Both the position numbers and the translations under genes were made by a program. Shown here piece by piece: positions 1 through 10,503 of a stretch of DNA of 64,000 nucleotides. The stretch's first letter is position 1. Every line of letters starts with the position of its first letter. Under the pieces are notes generated by a model. The model saw only the letters and a program-made list of their open reading frames with translations. It was not told the DNA's origin and ran no database searches. Origin of the DNA: Nipponacmea schrenckii (lineage: Eukaryota; Mollusca; Gastropoda; Lottiidae); the NCBI GenBank assembly GCA_030562195.1, contig CM060201.1:31974067-32038066 (forward strand), given 5' to 3'.

Positions 1-820
1 CTGCTTCTTACAGGAAAAGAATGTTTACCTAGAATGACGATTGACAATTGTACAGTGATGATTTGCCATATATTAAACATTTACTACTATATGAACTGAA
101 CATGATCTGATATTTGTGATGGTTTTAATGGCTGCAGAACCGAATCGTTATATTTTTTTTTTATTCACTGACATTAAAGATTTTAACTGTGATTTATTGT
201 ATTACAAAAGTGCTACAAACAATTCCAAAATATTGAAAGTTTCATTTTTCGTGTCTTGGCTTTAGGACCAGGAATTAATGCAGTTCAATTTTAGGGTCCA
301 TCCTTGTGTGGTAATAAAACGATTTCAGCAAATTTAGATAAAGAGCAACATTTTTTCCCTATTCCATTTTATTCACCTGAACAAACAATACACTTCCATC
401 AGAGCCAGACACAATGATCCAACCACACAGCTCAATACAAGATCTCATGACAACGCTTGGTAGTCTTCTACAATGAAGGAAGGGAATTCTTGCTGGCTTG
501 CTGGTGCTGGTGCTAGTGCTGGTCCTTTTTGTGGACTGCTTAAACCCCTCGACCACCATTACATAAAATCCCCTCCTTCCAAATGATTAATTATAATTCT
601 GAGTCACCCCGTAACTTTGATAGGCATAAAATAGTTTGCGTTATGCTGGCACCTACTAGCCCTTTGGTTTGAAAGTATTACAGGATTTAAAGCTGGAATA
701 GGTCAGTGATTCATTTAATAATGCTGATGGGGTTTCCATGAAAAGCTCTGTACAGTCCAGAACACAGAACAGTTCTTGTGTCTGTCACTAAAGTTAGTAA
801 AGCAATCGGGTTACTTTCAG

Positions 821-1044
821 TTGAAGTGTATTATGATGCAGGTGTGTTGCCATTAAGACTTGTGCATGAATTAAAAAATACTCTAGAAACTGATCTCATC
901 CTTGCCACGAAAGAAAACTCATCTGCCTTCACATGTTCTGTTTGGTCTGAAATACAAATGCAATACAATACAATTAATTTCCAAGAATTAACAAGATACC
1001 AAGAACAGTTATGGATGGATAAACCTATCTTTTGTATGCGATAA
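821..1044 (+). pseudogene. Unidentified conserved exon of the repeat unit (copy 1)
   Basis: After a TTACTTTCAG acceptor-like sequence the + strand reads VEVYYDAGVLPLRLVHELKN and continues open to a stop at 1042-1044. The same peptide is found in copy 2 (13789-13970) and copy 4 (about 39660-39829), where small indels shorten it. I do not recognise the domain. By position it follows the FYVE exon and linker exon of the preceding unit copy, so it could be a C-terminal exon of the coiled-coil/FYVE gene. That placement is inference. Confidence 0.35.
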
Positions 1045-1315
1045 TTTTTGCTCTATTAGCATTGAGTAGGCCTATTTACTGTCTGACTCTCCCCACCACA
1101 GAGATCCCTGCTCATGTCATCCTCCAATAATTACCTACAAATTCGAAAACCTCGAAAACGGGATTAATGCTAGGGTGTCCTCCCCTCCCAAACCCTGAGA
1201 TTATATATTATCAACCACTCTTACTAGTTAGATAGGCTACTTCAAAATAATGAAAATGAATTTACTGCATCAGCGACTACTCAACTACGGTCTACAGTCT
1301 GTCCTGACGCCACGG

Positions 1316-1687
1316 TCAAGCTAACTTGTGATTGACTGGTGTTATTGAATCCGTTCCTAAACAGTAGTGTAGATTTAGAAAGTTGGGACTTCTTATTGTG
1401 GCAGGTGAAGACTTGGTACCTCTTGGAAAATCATCTGAACTAAAGGGGCGAAAAACACTCAACTCAAAAGAGTCTAGCCTAGGCCTAGTGATTGCACGCA
1501 GCCATGCAAACACTATGGTTCTTTCTTTTGGTATTCTATGCAATTTCACCGTTGTACCAAATCTCCCATTTTCTCCGGATTTATTGTGACAGTCCTTGAA
1601 GGCAAAGTAATAATGCTTTCCGGTCTTTTTTGGTTTTTTGGTATTTTGGTTTTTGTTTTTTGTGTATACCGAAAATGAATCCGACAA
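1316..1687 (-). pseudogene. THAP-like zinc-finger fragment, unit copy 1
   Basis: An open frame of 123 codons runs antisense to the other gene fragments of the unit. Its middle resembles a THAP DNA-binding domain: a CHNK segment, then an HRIPKER stretch in the place of the THAP F-H-x-F-P motif, then AWLRAITRPRLD like the conserved Trp region, then FSSDDFPRG like the end of the domain. Two expected metal ligands are missing: the first Cys is Phe or Tyr and the C-x2-H pair reads FRPF. THAP proteins are DNA-binding factors, some derived from P-element transposases. The lost ligands argue for a relic. The same frame occurs in copies 2, 3 and 4, partly because the copies are recent. The family call is by eye. 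Confidence 0.45.
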
Positions 1688-2368
1688 GGAAAGATAATTT
1701 TGGCAAGGGGCGATAACTCTAAAAGTCGAAACAGGGAAAACCTTAATTTTTTTCTTGAATTATTTCATTGCAGAATGAGGAATACAGGCACATTCATTTA
1801 ATTCATGTAAAAACTTTCTACAAATGGGTAGGCAGGCTAATCACAACGTTGCCAAGTCCATGTTGTCAGGGTCGACGTTTTTCGATTGTCTATTGTCATA
1901 TTGTTATTCAAATTTTAACAGTTAGAAAATGGAGCAACTTCAACAAATTCTTGCTATTTTTCGGAGTTTGAAAAAAAGGTATCTTGTTGTTTGATAATTT
2001 AACTTTTTCTGACAGGCTTTCATTCGATTTTTCAACTATTTATCTGTGGCTTATGCCTATATAGGGTTTCTCATTCGAAATTCACGCTTTGCTCTGGTAA
2101 ATTAGAAATTGAAAGTAAATCGAGCGAGGGCCATAAAGATTGGCCTACAGCACTTTGTTAAGAATTTGGCAGAGAATAGATGGAAGGATGTAATGTTCAA
2201 TGAGTTTATGATCATAGACTAGCTTAGTGTTGGCACAATCTTAAATGGATCTTTAGGAAGGCCTAAAGATACTGAAAATGGTGACTTCTTAAATAATATT
2301 TTGAGCTATAGGCCTACCAGTAAGCTATGTCTAGCAATATTGATTCTTTTGACTTTTCTTTATTTCAG

Positions 2369-2987
2369 GTGTAATGAAGCACTGAAAGGAAATGAGAACC
2401 TTGCAATAGACAGTGAACAAAAATTTGATGATTTTCACATTCATGATTTTAGTCCATCAATTTTCCAGTCAGATTTAATGAAAGCAGTGATTGAAAAACA
2501 GCACCTCAATCAGGAAATATTGGAATTAAAGGCAATTGTTCACCAAAAAGTGGCCGAAATTTCAGATTCTCATGACAAAATATAATAGTCTGAACACAGA
2601 AACCAGCGATAAAGAGGAATCAGACAGAAGTCTAATATCAAAGAGGAAAGTTATAAAACTAAGGGTGGGGAAATTGAAGAGTTAAAAAAATGTTTGAACT
2701 ATTCTGAATGAGACAGAATTGGAACAATCACAAACTAATAGTAAAAGACATATGGAAAAACATTTAGATTGAGTGAATTAGAGAAACTGGAAAAGGAACA
2801 AACCAGAAATGGAGAAGGAACAATTTGACAGTAAACACTAAACAGCAATTATCAAAATTTAAATCAGCAATTACCAACTCAAGAAAATTTACTAACAGGA
2901 TTTTAGCTGATACTCAGACACAAGAAATATCAGCTCTACAATTCCAGATGACTTCTGAACAGTTGAAACATGAACACATAGTAAAAG
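2369..2987 (+). pseudogene. Coiled-coil exon of FYVE-type gene, copy 1 (broken)
   Basis: The exon starts after a TTTATTTCAG acceptor and ends at a GTATGT donor. Its first part (to 2585) reads open with CNEALKGNENLAIDSEQK, then a DLMKAVIEKQHLNQEILELK coiled-coil segment with heptad-like Leu/Ile spacing. An in-frame TAA at 2583-2585 and later frame shifts break it; a later piece (2825-2987) reads as more coiled coil. Compared with copy 4 it lacks 54 bases (18 codons, in frame) after NLAID. Long coiled coils before a FYVE finger are typical of endosomal proteins such as EEA1, RUFY and FYCO1. I cannot tell which family this is. Confidence 0.5.
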
Positions 2988-3449
2988 GTATGTTGATTAT
3001 TTTTAGAGATAAAATGGTTTACTTTACGAATAATAACCAATAATCTGGTTTTTGTGAATGAATTGAAATTTGTGTTTACACGCAATTAATGCTTTTGTAA
3101 ACCATTAAATGAAACTGGTTTTGACATGGTTTTGTATAAAAAGAATATGCCTAAGCCTCGAAATAGATTGTCTTTTCTGTTAACTTCAATCAAATGTCCT
3201 CAGTCATAACAGATCAGTTGTGAAAAATAGTTATTCTGGCTACACCATTATGTTGTATCTTTCTTAGTAGCCTATAACTGATATAATATTGTTGAATGTC
3301 AAATCAACGCCTTTGTTTTTGGGCTTTTTTCATTTTCTCTCATTGTACACTGTATCATCTTTGTTCATAAGCATAAGCAAAGTAGGACGTTTAAACTATC
3401 GTACTTGAGGCAGTTACAACATATGAATTCAATTTTATTATTATTTTAG

Positions 3450-3537
3450 GGTTTCACAAAAAACGACGATATCATAAATTCTCTCAAGTCTCAGATAAAT
3501 AAAGCCACTTGCAGAAACGATTGGTTGAACCGATAAA
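3450..3537 (+). pseudogene. Short coiled-coil exon before the FYVE exon (copy 1)
   Basis: An exon-like segment lies between a TTATTTTAG acceptor and a GTGAGT donor. In one frame it reads NDDIINSLKSQINKAT, a coiled-coil-like peptide. Copies 3 (about 36800-36890) and 4 (about 42430-42520) have an extra A in the run after TTTCAC, which shifts the frame. It lies between the long coiled-coil exon and the FYVE exon, so it probably belongs to the same ancestral gene. Confidence 0.4.
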
Positions 3538-4259
3538 GTGAGTGTGTCATCTTAATTTGTTAACTTTAGCAGGAATATAACTAATATTAGTTAGGCCAAA
3601 AAAAAAATATAGTCCTGTTTCCTGCTACCGGTCTGAAAAAAATAGGGTAGGTAGGTAGGGAAATGATTTTATTTTTTTTTTTCATTTTATTTTTTTTGTT
3701 AACCTCAAAAAGGGTGCGGTGCAGTGGAGTGGGATCTGGTTACCTTCCGGAACACCTGGGTTCACTCCTAATTTTATTTCAGAGTTCCTGTGGTCTATGT
3801 TTTTTAGTTTTTACTGTTTCTTGTGTTCTCTGTTGTTGTGTCTTTGTGTACCTGTGTTTGTCTGTCCCTTGGATTTATGTTGTCATCATGTAAATACTTT
3901 GGTTTTATCAAAAATTTAAGGAATAAAAATAATGACAGCCGTGACTACAGACTCAAAAGTGATGATAAGTTGCTCAGTTCAATACCTTAGCATTTGTATT
4001 TAAGAAACCAAGATAGTTTTAAACAGAACATTTAATTTTAAGAAACAGACTTCATTTTTGTGGGTTCATTTGAGTTTTGACAACAAGAGTTAACAACAAG
4101 AATTTATAATGCTCTGTATGGAAATTCTAATGCGTCCCTTTAGTTTTTCTGGAATATCAGGAACCACAGGAATTGGGCAGAAAGTTTGAATGTCTCAAAT
4201 AGAAGTTGGAAGTGTCATACACACAAAAAGGCTAGAAAACCTCCTTACAATCTCTTTAA

Positions 4260-4617
4260 AGGGGAACCGTCAGCATTTTCGTGGGTCGATTTAGATAAGT
4301 CTCAGAAACGGGAATTTTTTAGCTCAACTATTCAGTACTAGTGTTCACAACTCACCGTTGAAATATGAGCCTTCAAATCTATGTTTATCCGCATTTGAAA
4401 GTTATAATATGTGTCACATATTAGCGAGACTACCCGATATATAGAAGAGTCCTAAATAGAAGGAGAAATTTCTAATTTTAGGTTTTTTGAAGGAAATAAT
4501 GCAATTGTGTATATTTCTAGTGCTTCTGAAGGCTATAGAAATAAATTGCTGGGCTAAAAAAATCCCAGTTTCTGAGACTTATCCAAATCAACCCAAGAAA
4601 ATGAAGACTGTGCCCCT
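4260..4617. mobile_element. TTAA-flanked MITE, family 1, copy a
   Basis: This 358-base element is flanked by TTAA (4256-4259 and 4618-4621). It begins AGGGG and ends CCCCT, and the inverted termini stay similar for about 60 bases (both ends contain GATAAGTCTCAGAAAC). It has no coding capacity. A diverged relative is at 8860-9182. The TTAA duplication points to mobilisation by a piggyBac- or Kolobok-type transposase, which is inference. Confidence 0.75.
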
Positions 4618-4641
4618 TTAATTCAAGTAAGCTGAAGAAAA

Positions 4642-5835
4642 TTATTTTCCATAAGGCCTCTGAGTGACAATGTCTTTCCCATCTTTTAAGCATTCGTCAC
4701 ATATTGGAAGGACAGTTTTGAATTTTGCGAGCATCTCCTGGTGAACACGTCCCCCAGCACAACAGTAACAACATGTATCAGAATTTCCAAGGCCTGAGCT
4801 GTAATAGGCAAGTTCAATGGGCGATACACACGATAATGAGGATCTAGACATCACAGTTTTAAATAGTGGATTTGTTGGTGGTAGTAAGGGTGAGCCACAA
4901 GTGAAGTCATATTCACCAAGTCCACGAGCAAGAGAGCATTGTTGCCTTTCAGTTAGTCTTAATTTTGAGTACACAACGCGAGGCTTGCGACATTCCACAC
5001 ATTCAACCAACAATCTTGCATTTTGGACTGTACAAAGACTTGGTGGTGAATCAGGCATTTCAACGTATCTGTTTGTGTTATTCCTGGAAGCATCTTCTTC
5101 TGTAGATGCTTCCTGTCTAGTTTCTGAATCTTCTGCCACATCATCATCCAAGGATTCTAAAGGCTTTTCCTGTACCTTATTTTGCTTTTTCTGCTTCGTT
5201 TTCTTTAGAGGTTTTAATGAGGGTCTATCTTTCTCTGTTGTTTCCTGTCCCTTCACCTCTGAGTAAGGCTTATAATGGTTGCCACTCTCATCCAACACAG
5301 GGTCTGGTAACCAAGAAGGCAAAGGATATTTTGGTGGCAGACAACAGTTTTCATCACTGCATTTTTTTAGTTGAAAAATATAGTGGGAGCTCTTGCTGTG
5401 TTTTTCAAGCCAATCTTCATATGACCGAACTTTGTTTGTGTGTGCCTTCTGTAACTTGTTAAGATCTATAGTAGGAAACATTTCTCTGATATGATGTTTA
5501 AGGATGTCTATCTCTTCATCACTTACTGGTTCCATGACCTGAATCGGTTCATCTTTCAGACTCAATCTGATAAATCTATTCATGATTGTTCTTTTGACTG
5601 GTTCTAATGATTCTGTCCACTCTTCTCTGATCTTCAAGTTTGGCATGTCATTTTGTGTTACACGAATCTCAGCCATGCTGTTCTTTCGTTTCAAAATGTT
5701 TTCCACATTTGTCTCGCATGCTAATCTTTCTAGCGAGACATTCTGCAATCCTAAATTCAATATGGACATTATTCTTTCGGCTGGGTTTGTATAGCTTTGT
5801 CCGGGTGCACAGCGACCATGAACAAGGAAATCCAA
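4642..5835 (-). pseudogene. Exon 4, C-terminal part: NPAER block and Cys-rich tail
   Basis: This open part of 397 codons starts after a frame break near 5840. It begins with RCAPGQSYTNPAERIMS, the likely third acidic (Glu) block, then a helical region. A Lys-rich acidic linker (about residues 195-260) follows, and the end is Cys-rich, with C-V-E-C, CCYCC and C-D-E-C pairs spaced like a metal-binding domain (about residues 275-385). It stops at 4642, about 1 kb from the element end. The Cys-rich domain could bind zinc and contact DNA or protein; that is inference. Confidence 0.55.
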
Positions 5836-6019
5836 GGATTATGCTCCTTGAACAAGCAAACATTTGCCAGTTTTACAGATTCTAAATTGTTTCTTTGGTC
5901 AACCCCCCCGTCAGTGAATTTCAATAAAATTGACTTGTCAGAATTCTCCATCATCTTTGACAGAACTGTGGCATGCCGAAAAGGCGAAGCTGCTTGAAAG
6001 ACAGAATCATTTATTACTG

Positions 6020-7310
6020 TTACAACTTTACCTCTGACAAAAGAAGTTTAAACCCTTTGTCAGGGATACTACACTGCAGAACGACAGATGGTGTAATGGA
6101 AGACCTGGTCATATCATGATCCAAAGCAACTAAAGTGCTTGTTGTAGGTACAATCGACTTTTTCCCTCTTACTCCTGTTGATATCGCTGTACCTGGTTCT
6201 CCTATTGGAACCTTTGCTTTATCATCACAAAAGACGAGCATACATTTATCATTTTCCTCGACGGCATATGATTTCAGATATTTAAATTGAGCATTGCAGT
6301 AATGACTGTCCGGGTGAGATAATCTAAGTTGTCTTCTTTGTATTTTAAATTGGACGTCTAATCTTGATGTAAAGTTTAAAGCTCCTTTACAGTATGGATT
6401 GCGAGGATGAAATTGGAGACGGACAAGACTTGCTGATGGGATAGGAGTGTCAAGAGGACATTTTGACGTTGCCTGTTTGATGAGATCAGGAATGGATATA
6501 AACTCGCTGAGATGTGCCTGTCCATGTCTCCTGTCGTCAGCTGCTGTGATATCTTCAACTATAGCTCCCAACTGGTCAAAGAAAATATCGAACTTATTAT
6601 TTGGTCTCCCAGGATTTGTATGTCTTAAATCAGCTATTAAGTCAGTGTGACCCAAAGATATGAGTCTGAGACGTTCTTGAATAACAGGGTTAGTTGCTTT
6701 GCTACCATCAAATGCTAGTTCTTTGTATATGAATTCCAAAATAGAGGGAGACAGTGAAGTGATGTTATTTATCTTTTGTTTGTAGGTTCTTTTCATTTCC
6801 CTTGTATGAACCTCCAACAGCTTAGGCCTGGCTTGTTGAAGCAATCTGGCACCAGTGATAAAAATCTCTGGATCTGTGTAATTTAAAGGGGCCTTAGAAA
6901 TTACAACCGTAGTTCCTGTTGATCCACCTGGACTGAACCGGACAATAAGTATTGGTACAGACAATTTAAGGTCTCTCAAGAATCGAAATTTCTCAGTTGT
7001 ATTTTTGAATGGCTGTTCTACATGCTCCATTTCATTAAAGAAAACAAGTTCATTTTCTGCCTTTTCCTTCATTATTCTATCAAGTATATCGTACTTGCTG
7101 TAAACTATGTTTGATGATGATCTGTGCTCAATGGTTGCATCTTTGGCAATTGTTCGAACAGGATGATCCATTAAATGATTCTTTTTAATTTCATTGGTCT
7201 TTTCTGTGAGATACTCTTTATATGAATGTAGGCAATCTGCGAGACCTCTGATTTCTTCAGCACCATCTTTCCATGCAGCGGTTGATGAAGTGACTGGTTT
7301 TAGAAGAATA
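6020..7310 (-). pseudogene. Exon 4, N-terminal part: first catalytic acid region
   Basis: The frame opens at a TTTTTTTCAG acceptor (exon base 7310) and stays open to a stop at 6020. The protein carries CDDKAKVPIGEP near its end, the likely first acidic block of a DDE-type nuclease, followed by LVALDHDMT. The frame is lost near 6040 by a small indel; the reading in another frame resumes at GKVVTVIND and reaches the second acidic block TDGGVDQR at about 5910. An ATG at 7171 lies inside the exon and is not needed if splicing is as proposed. Confidence 0.55.
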
Positions 7311-7645
7311 CTGAAAAAAATAACAACATGGATTTAAAGGATTTATCATTAATACTACCAGTAAATGAATTAAGACTACAACTAATAATTATTTTTTCTT
7401 TAGAAGTTTCAAAATCACAAGTTTTCACTTCAGGAGTCGGTTTCACGAAGAAACTTATAAGTAAGATTGATCATATAAAGTATACTGAATTGTTCATGAC
7501 TTAAGATCAATCTTGCATTTTGAAGTATTTTATTTCTCAAATCGTAAAAATTAAATTGGATTTAAGTCTAAAATCACAAAATCGCAATTATAAATGCACC
7601 CGATAATTTCTGAATTTACAGTAGTTGAAGGCAAACAAACTTTAC

Positions 7646-7842
7646 CTATACAATGCTTCTGACTGAGACTCAAGTCCTTTAACATCAAGTTGCATCTCTT
7701 TCATCTTTTTCCTCTTGACTTCATTAAAACCTTGATAGCTGTGAAATATTTCAGGAATGGCAGAAACAGCTTTTCTATCTTGGGCAGCATCAGAAATAGT
7801 CCCATGGTGATTTGTGATATACCAGAGAGCATTACACAGAAC
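7646..7842 (-). CDS. Exon 3 of the transposase-like gene
   Basis: This 197-base exon follows an AATTATTTTCAG acceptor and ends at GTAAAG. It reads VLCNALWYITNHHGTISDAA and onward, with a Lys-rich KRKKMKEMQ stretch, in phase with exons 2 and 4. The intron to exon 2 (7843-9506) contains two nested MITEs at 8252-8707 and 8860-9182. Confidence 0.5.
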
Positions 7843-8251
7843 CTGAAAATAATTAAATCAGAGATTATTTGATTGAAAATCAATATATAAATACCATACT
7901 GTCTTCAAAGGAAATGCATAGTTATAAATTGTTTTAATTTGTTTGTTTTGGGTTTATAACGGTAAAATGGGTTTATAACGGTAAAATTTGTGACGATGAA
8001 CTTTGAATCCTGAATTTGTTCCATTAATAGAAATGAATAAATCCTTGTCTTGATTAGGATAGTACCGGTTACCTTTAAAATTAAAGTGAAAACCTCTTAT
8101 ACAGGTGACATGGTCCTATTAAAGTTGAATATTAATTAATGAATCATGTTCACCAAAGAAATATTTCTCTAGAAAAGGGGAAAGTATAAGACATGACCGG
8201 TGGTTTATAGTTAATACAAGATTAGATTTGGTGAATATATAAGCTTATATA

Positions 8252-8707
8252 CTGTAAATTCAGAAATTGATGGTGAGGTTTTCATTAATATTGCGAAAAT
8301 TGTGACAGACTGAAATGAAATGAAATGAAATGGAGTCTGCACCTAATTGGGGTTATAAAGACGGGCAGACGCCATGCAATGTGCAATGACGGAAATTTTG
8401 CCAGGACAGCAGCATTATCCTACTCTTATTATCGATTTCCATCTGTCGAGGGATCTTTAACGTGCACAACCTGTAGCACACAAGGCTTTATTGTTTATTA
8501 TCCCATCCGAACAACTAGACGCTTTTACCATGTCAGCCCCTCCTATCTGTGATAGACTGAAGATCACAACAATTTAAACTCACATTTTAAGTTTCTTAAC
8601 TTGTATTCTGTAACAAAAATGCACAGATCACAATAAAACAATCTTACAAAACTGAATAATCAAAGATTCGCAATATTAAATACATGCAATAATTTCTGAA
8701 TTTACAG
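8252..8707. mobile_element. TA-flanked MITE
   Basis: The inverted termini CTGTAAATTCAGAAATT at 8252 and their complement ending at 8707 are flanked by TA (8250-8251 and 8708-8709), as in mariner-type elements. Inside are a short TGAAA/ATGAAATG microsatellite (about 8311-8332) and the word GAGGGATCTTTAACGTGCAC. A solo copy of one terminus (AATTTCTGAATTTACAGTA) lies near 7606-7624. The 8,300-8,550 open frame is not convincing as a gene. Confidence 0.55.
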
Positions 8708-8859
8708 TATTCAAGCACAATACAAGTCAATACAATATGTGTCAGTGTATTGTATGATAGTAAAAGTGTGCACAAAGAAACCACAACCAATCAATAGAAT
8801 ATCTATAGTAAGCTAGTGAGTTATTGCCAATATTTGATACAGAAGATGATGAATATTAA

Positions 8860-9182
8860 AGGGGACCAGACTTCATTTTCATGGGTTGGTTTGGATAAGC
8901 AATTGAGTACTGGCATCACAACTCTCTATTGAAATTTGAGCATTCAAATCTATGTGCATTCATAATTATTAGCATTTGAAAGTTATAATATGATATGTGT
9001 CACATATTAGCGATACTGTGCAACATACAGTAAAGTCATATAGAGAAATAGAAGGAGAAATTTCTAATTTAAGGTATATTTAAAGGAAATATGCCATTTT
9101 TGTACACGTCTAGTGCTTCTGAAGGATACTTAAATATATTCCAAGACCCAAATCAATTAATGAAAATGAATACTGATCCCCT
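8860..9182. mobile_element. TTAA-flanked MITE, family 1, copy b
   Basis: This 323-base relative of the element at 4260-4617 is also flanked by TTAA (8856-8859 and 9183-9186) with AGGGG...CCCCT ends. It shares the internal words TTGAAAGTTATAATATG and GTGTCACATATTAGCGA with the other copy. It lies in intron 2 of the transposase-like gene and is more diverged near its ends. Confidence 0.75.
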
Positions 9183-9506
9183 TTAAATGGAGATTATAAA
9201 TCTAATATTATAAAAAATGTTAAGCTAGCTTCTACAAATATATTTTAAATTACAAACCATACCTGCAGAACCTGTTAAAAAGTTTTAACCACCATTAAAT
9301 ACAAGATAACATCAACATTAAAATTCTTTAGTGGACAATTTGATATTTCTATTTAAAACAAATATTCATTAGTTGTTGCTCTCAACAAGACTCATCGTAT
9401 CATGCTGTAAACAAATGTGAATTGCCCAAAAAACTAAAAAATTAGTTCCATATTTTTTAAGAATAAAAAAATATTGTGAAATGTTCAAACTAATTTAAAT
9501 ACAAAC

Positions 9507-9636
9507 CTGAACAATATAATGTCCTTCTGTCTCCACAACAGGTCTTGGTAAGTCCAGTTTCTTTGAGTTGAAGAAATCTTCTATCAATTTGTTGTATAAT
9601 TCATCTTTTCGACTAACACCTTCATGTAAACCAGAA
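9507..9636 (-). CDS. Exon 2 of the transposase-like gene
   Basis: This 130-base exon lies between a CTTTACAG acceptor and a GTTTGT donor. It reads GLHEGVSRKDELYNKLIEDF and onward without a stop, then ends on a Gln codon in phase 0. It is too short to appear as a long open frame and was found from the splice signals and phase. The intron to exon 1 (9637-10081) contains a G-rich stretch at 9665-9780 of unknown nature. Confidence 0.5.
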
Positions 9637-10081
9637 CTGTAAAGGGTTAAACAATTAATAAGACTAGGGGGGTAGTTCAGGCCCGTAACCAGTCCAGGGT
9701 GCCAAAGTGGCCGAACACATTTGCATGGGGGTTGATGGGGGAATTTTGCAAAATAATTCCAGGGGGGTGGGCAGTTCCTCGTTACGGCTTAGGACAACAG
9801 GTCAGAGGTGTAAAGGATTTTGTTAAATTGTTTGTCACATGCAAATAACAGCTAGAATGTAGCCATATTTAAACCGGTTTCTATAATACTGGGGTCAATA
9901 TTTCAGCATGTGGGTTTTATGTATCCTTTTATTTGGTTTTATGGTTCTAGGTCCTTTTTATATCACCATCAGTGAAATGAAAGTAAGAGGGGAGGAAAAG
10001 ATAATGGGGCAGACAAGATTTATGATATGTTGTCATATATCTATTCCTTTAAAAGATGATGGACAATAGTTTTTTCTGTAC

Positions 10082-10503
10082 CTTTTTCTTTTTTTGGAGG
10101 GCAGTGCTCTTCCACCAGCCATCAACAACTGAAATGCGTTCACGGTTTCCTTTGTAGATTTCTCAGCTACATCTACAACCAAATTTGACTGTTGTCCCAG
10201 TGATTCTCCCTTCAGTGTGCAGGTGAATTCGAAGTTTCTCATACTGAAGAGAGTAACCACTTCACCAACAGTCAAATTTGGTTGTATATCATTCTTGTCG
10301 GACATAATTAAGCACTCGTTGGCTCTACCTCCAGGCGGCAGTTCATGGTTTTGATTAAATATATCCAAAAATGTTATTTCGTTGCTGAACGATGTTATTC
10401 TATGTCTGGTTTCTGAGTAATGTCCGCACTTGTAAAAAGTAACTTTCAAAACACTACTAGGCCTACTAGAACTATCTATCACGCTTGCCCTGGAGGCGGC
10501 CAT
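10082..10503 (-). CDS. Exon 1 of the transposase-like gene
   Basis: The exon encodes about 140 residues from the ATG at 10503 to a GTACAG donor just below 10082. It ends in a basic stretch, PSKKRK, that could be a nuclear localisation signal. An open frame continues past the donor to 10033, but splicing to the exon at 9636 keeps the phase (a split Ser codon) and gives a sensible continuation. I see no recognised domain in it. No intact promoter is evident between 10504 and the element end at 11349. Confidence 0.55.

Larger units (their letters stand above)
1..3593 (+). repeat. Tandem ~4.8-kb unit, copy 1, left part
   Basis: This is the first of at least four head-to-tail copies of one unit. 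Position 1 matches 12521 (copy 2) almost base for base, and the rest matches 13280-19056, 33380-36950 and 39130-42570. Intron-exon structure is visible: pyrimidine tracts ending in AG before 821, 1774, 2369 and 3450, and GT donors after 2987 and 3537. Copy 1 lacks about 480 bases after base 289 that copy 2 keeps (12810-13285); the break lies between two AATTTTA words, which suggests deletion between short direct repeats. The unit is interrupted at 3593 by a 7.76-kb transposon and resumes at 11350. Confidence 0.85.
4642..10503 (-). pseudogene. Four-exon DDE-type transposase-like gene
   Basis: Four exons join in phase: 10503-10082, 9636-9507, 7842-7646 and 7310-4642, each with a pyrimidine-rich AG acceptor and GT donor. 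The start is the ATG at 10503 (context AACAACATGGCC). Together they give roughly 1,140 codons. Acidic residues placed as in a DDE nuclease are visible in the last exon: CDDKAK (near 6225), TDGGVDQR (near 5910) and NPAERIMS (near 5780). A Cys-rich tail follows. Two small frame breaks, near 6040 and near 5840, lie between these motifs, so this copy is probably dead. I recall the CDDKAK, DGGxDQR and NPAERxMS blocks from uncharacterised invertebrate proteins. Calling it the transposase of the element is inference from its position between the termini. Confidence 0.65.

Noticed and set aside
3663..3919. Two overlapping + strand frames rich in Phe, Leu and Cys
   Set aside because: They arise from T-rich low-complexity sequence near the transposon terminus.
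9665..9790. Possible small element with GCCCGTAACCAG/CTCGTTACGGC ends in intron 1 of the 7.76-kb element's gene
   Set aside because: Ends match poorly and no target duplication is visible.
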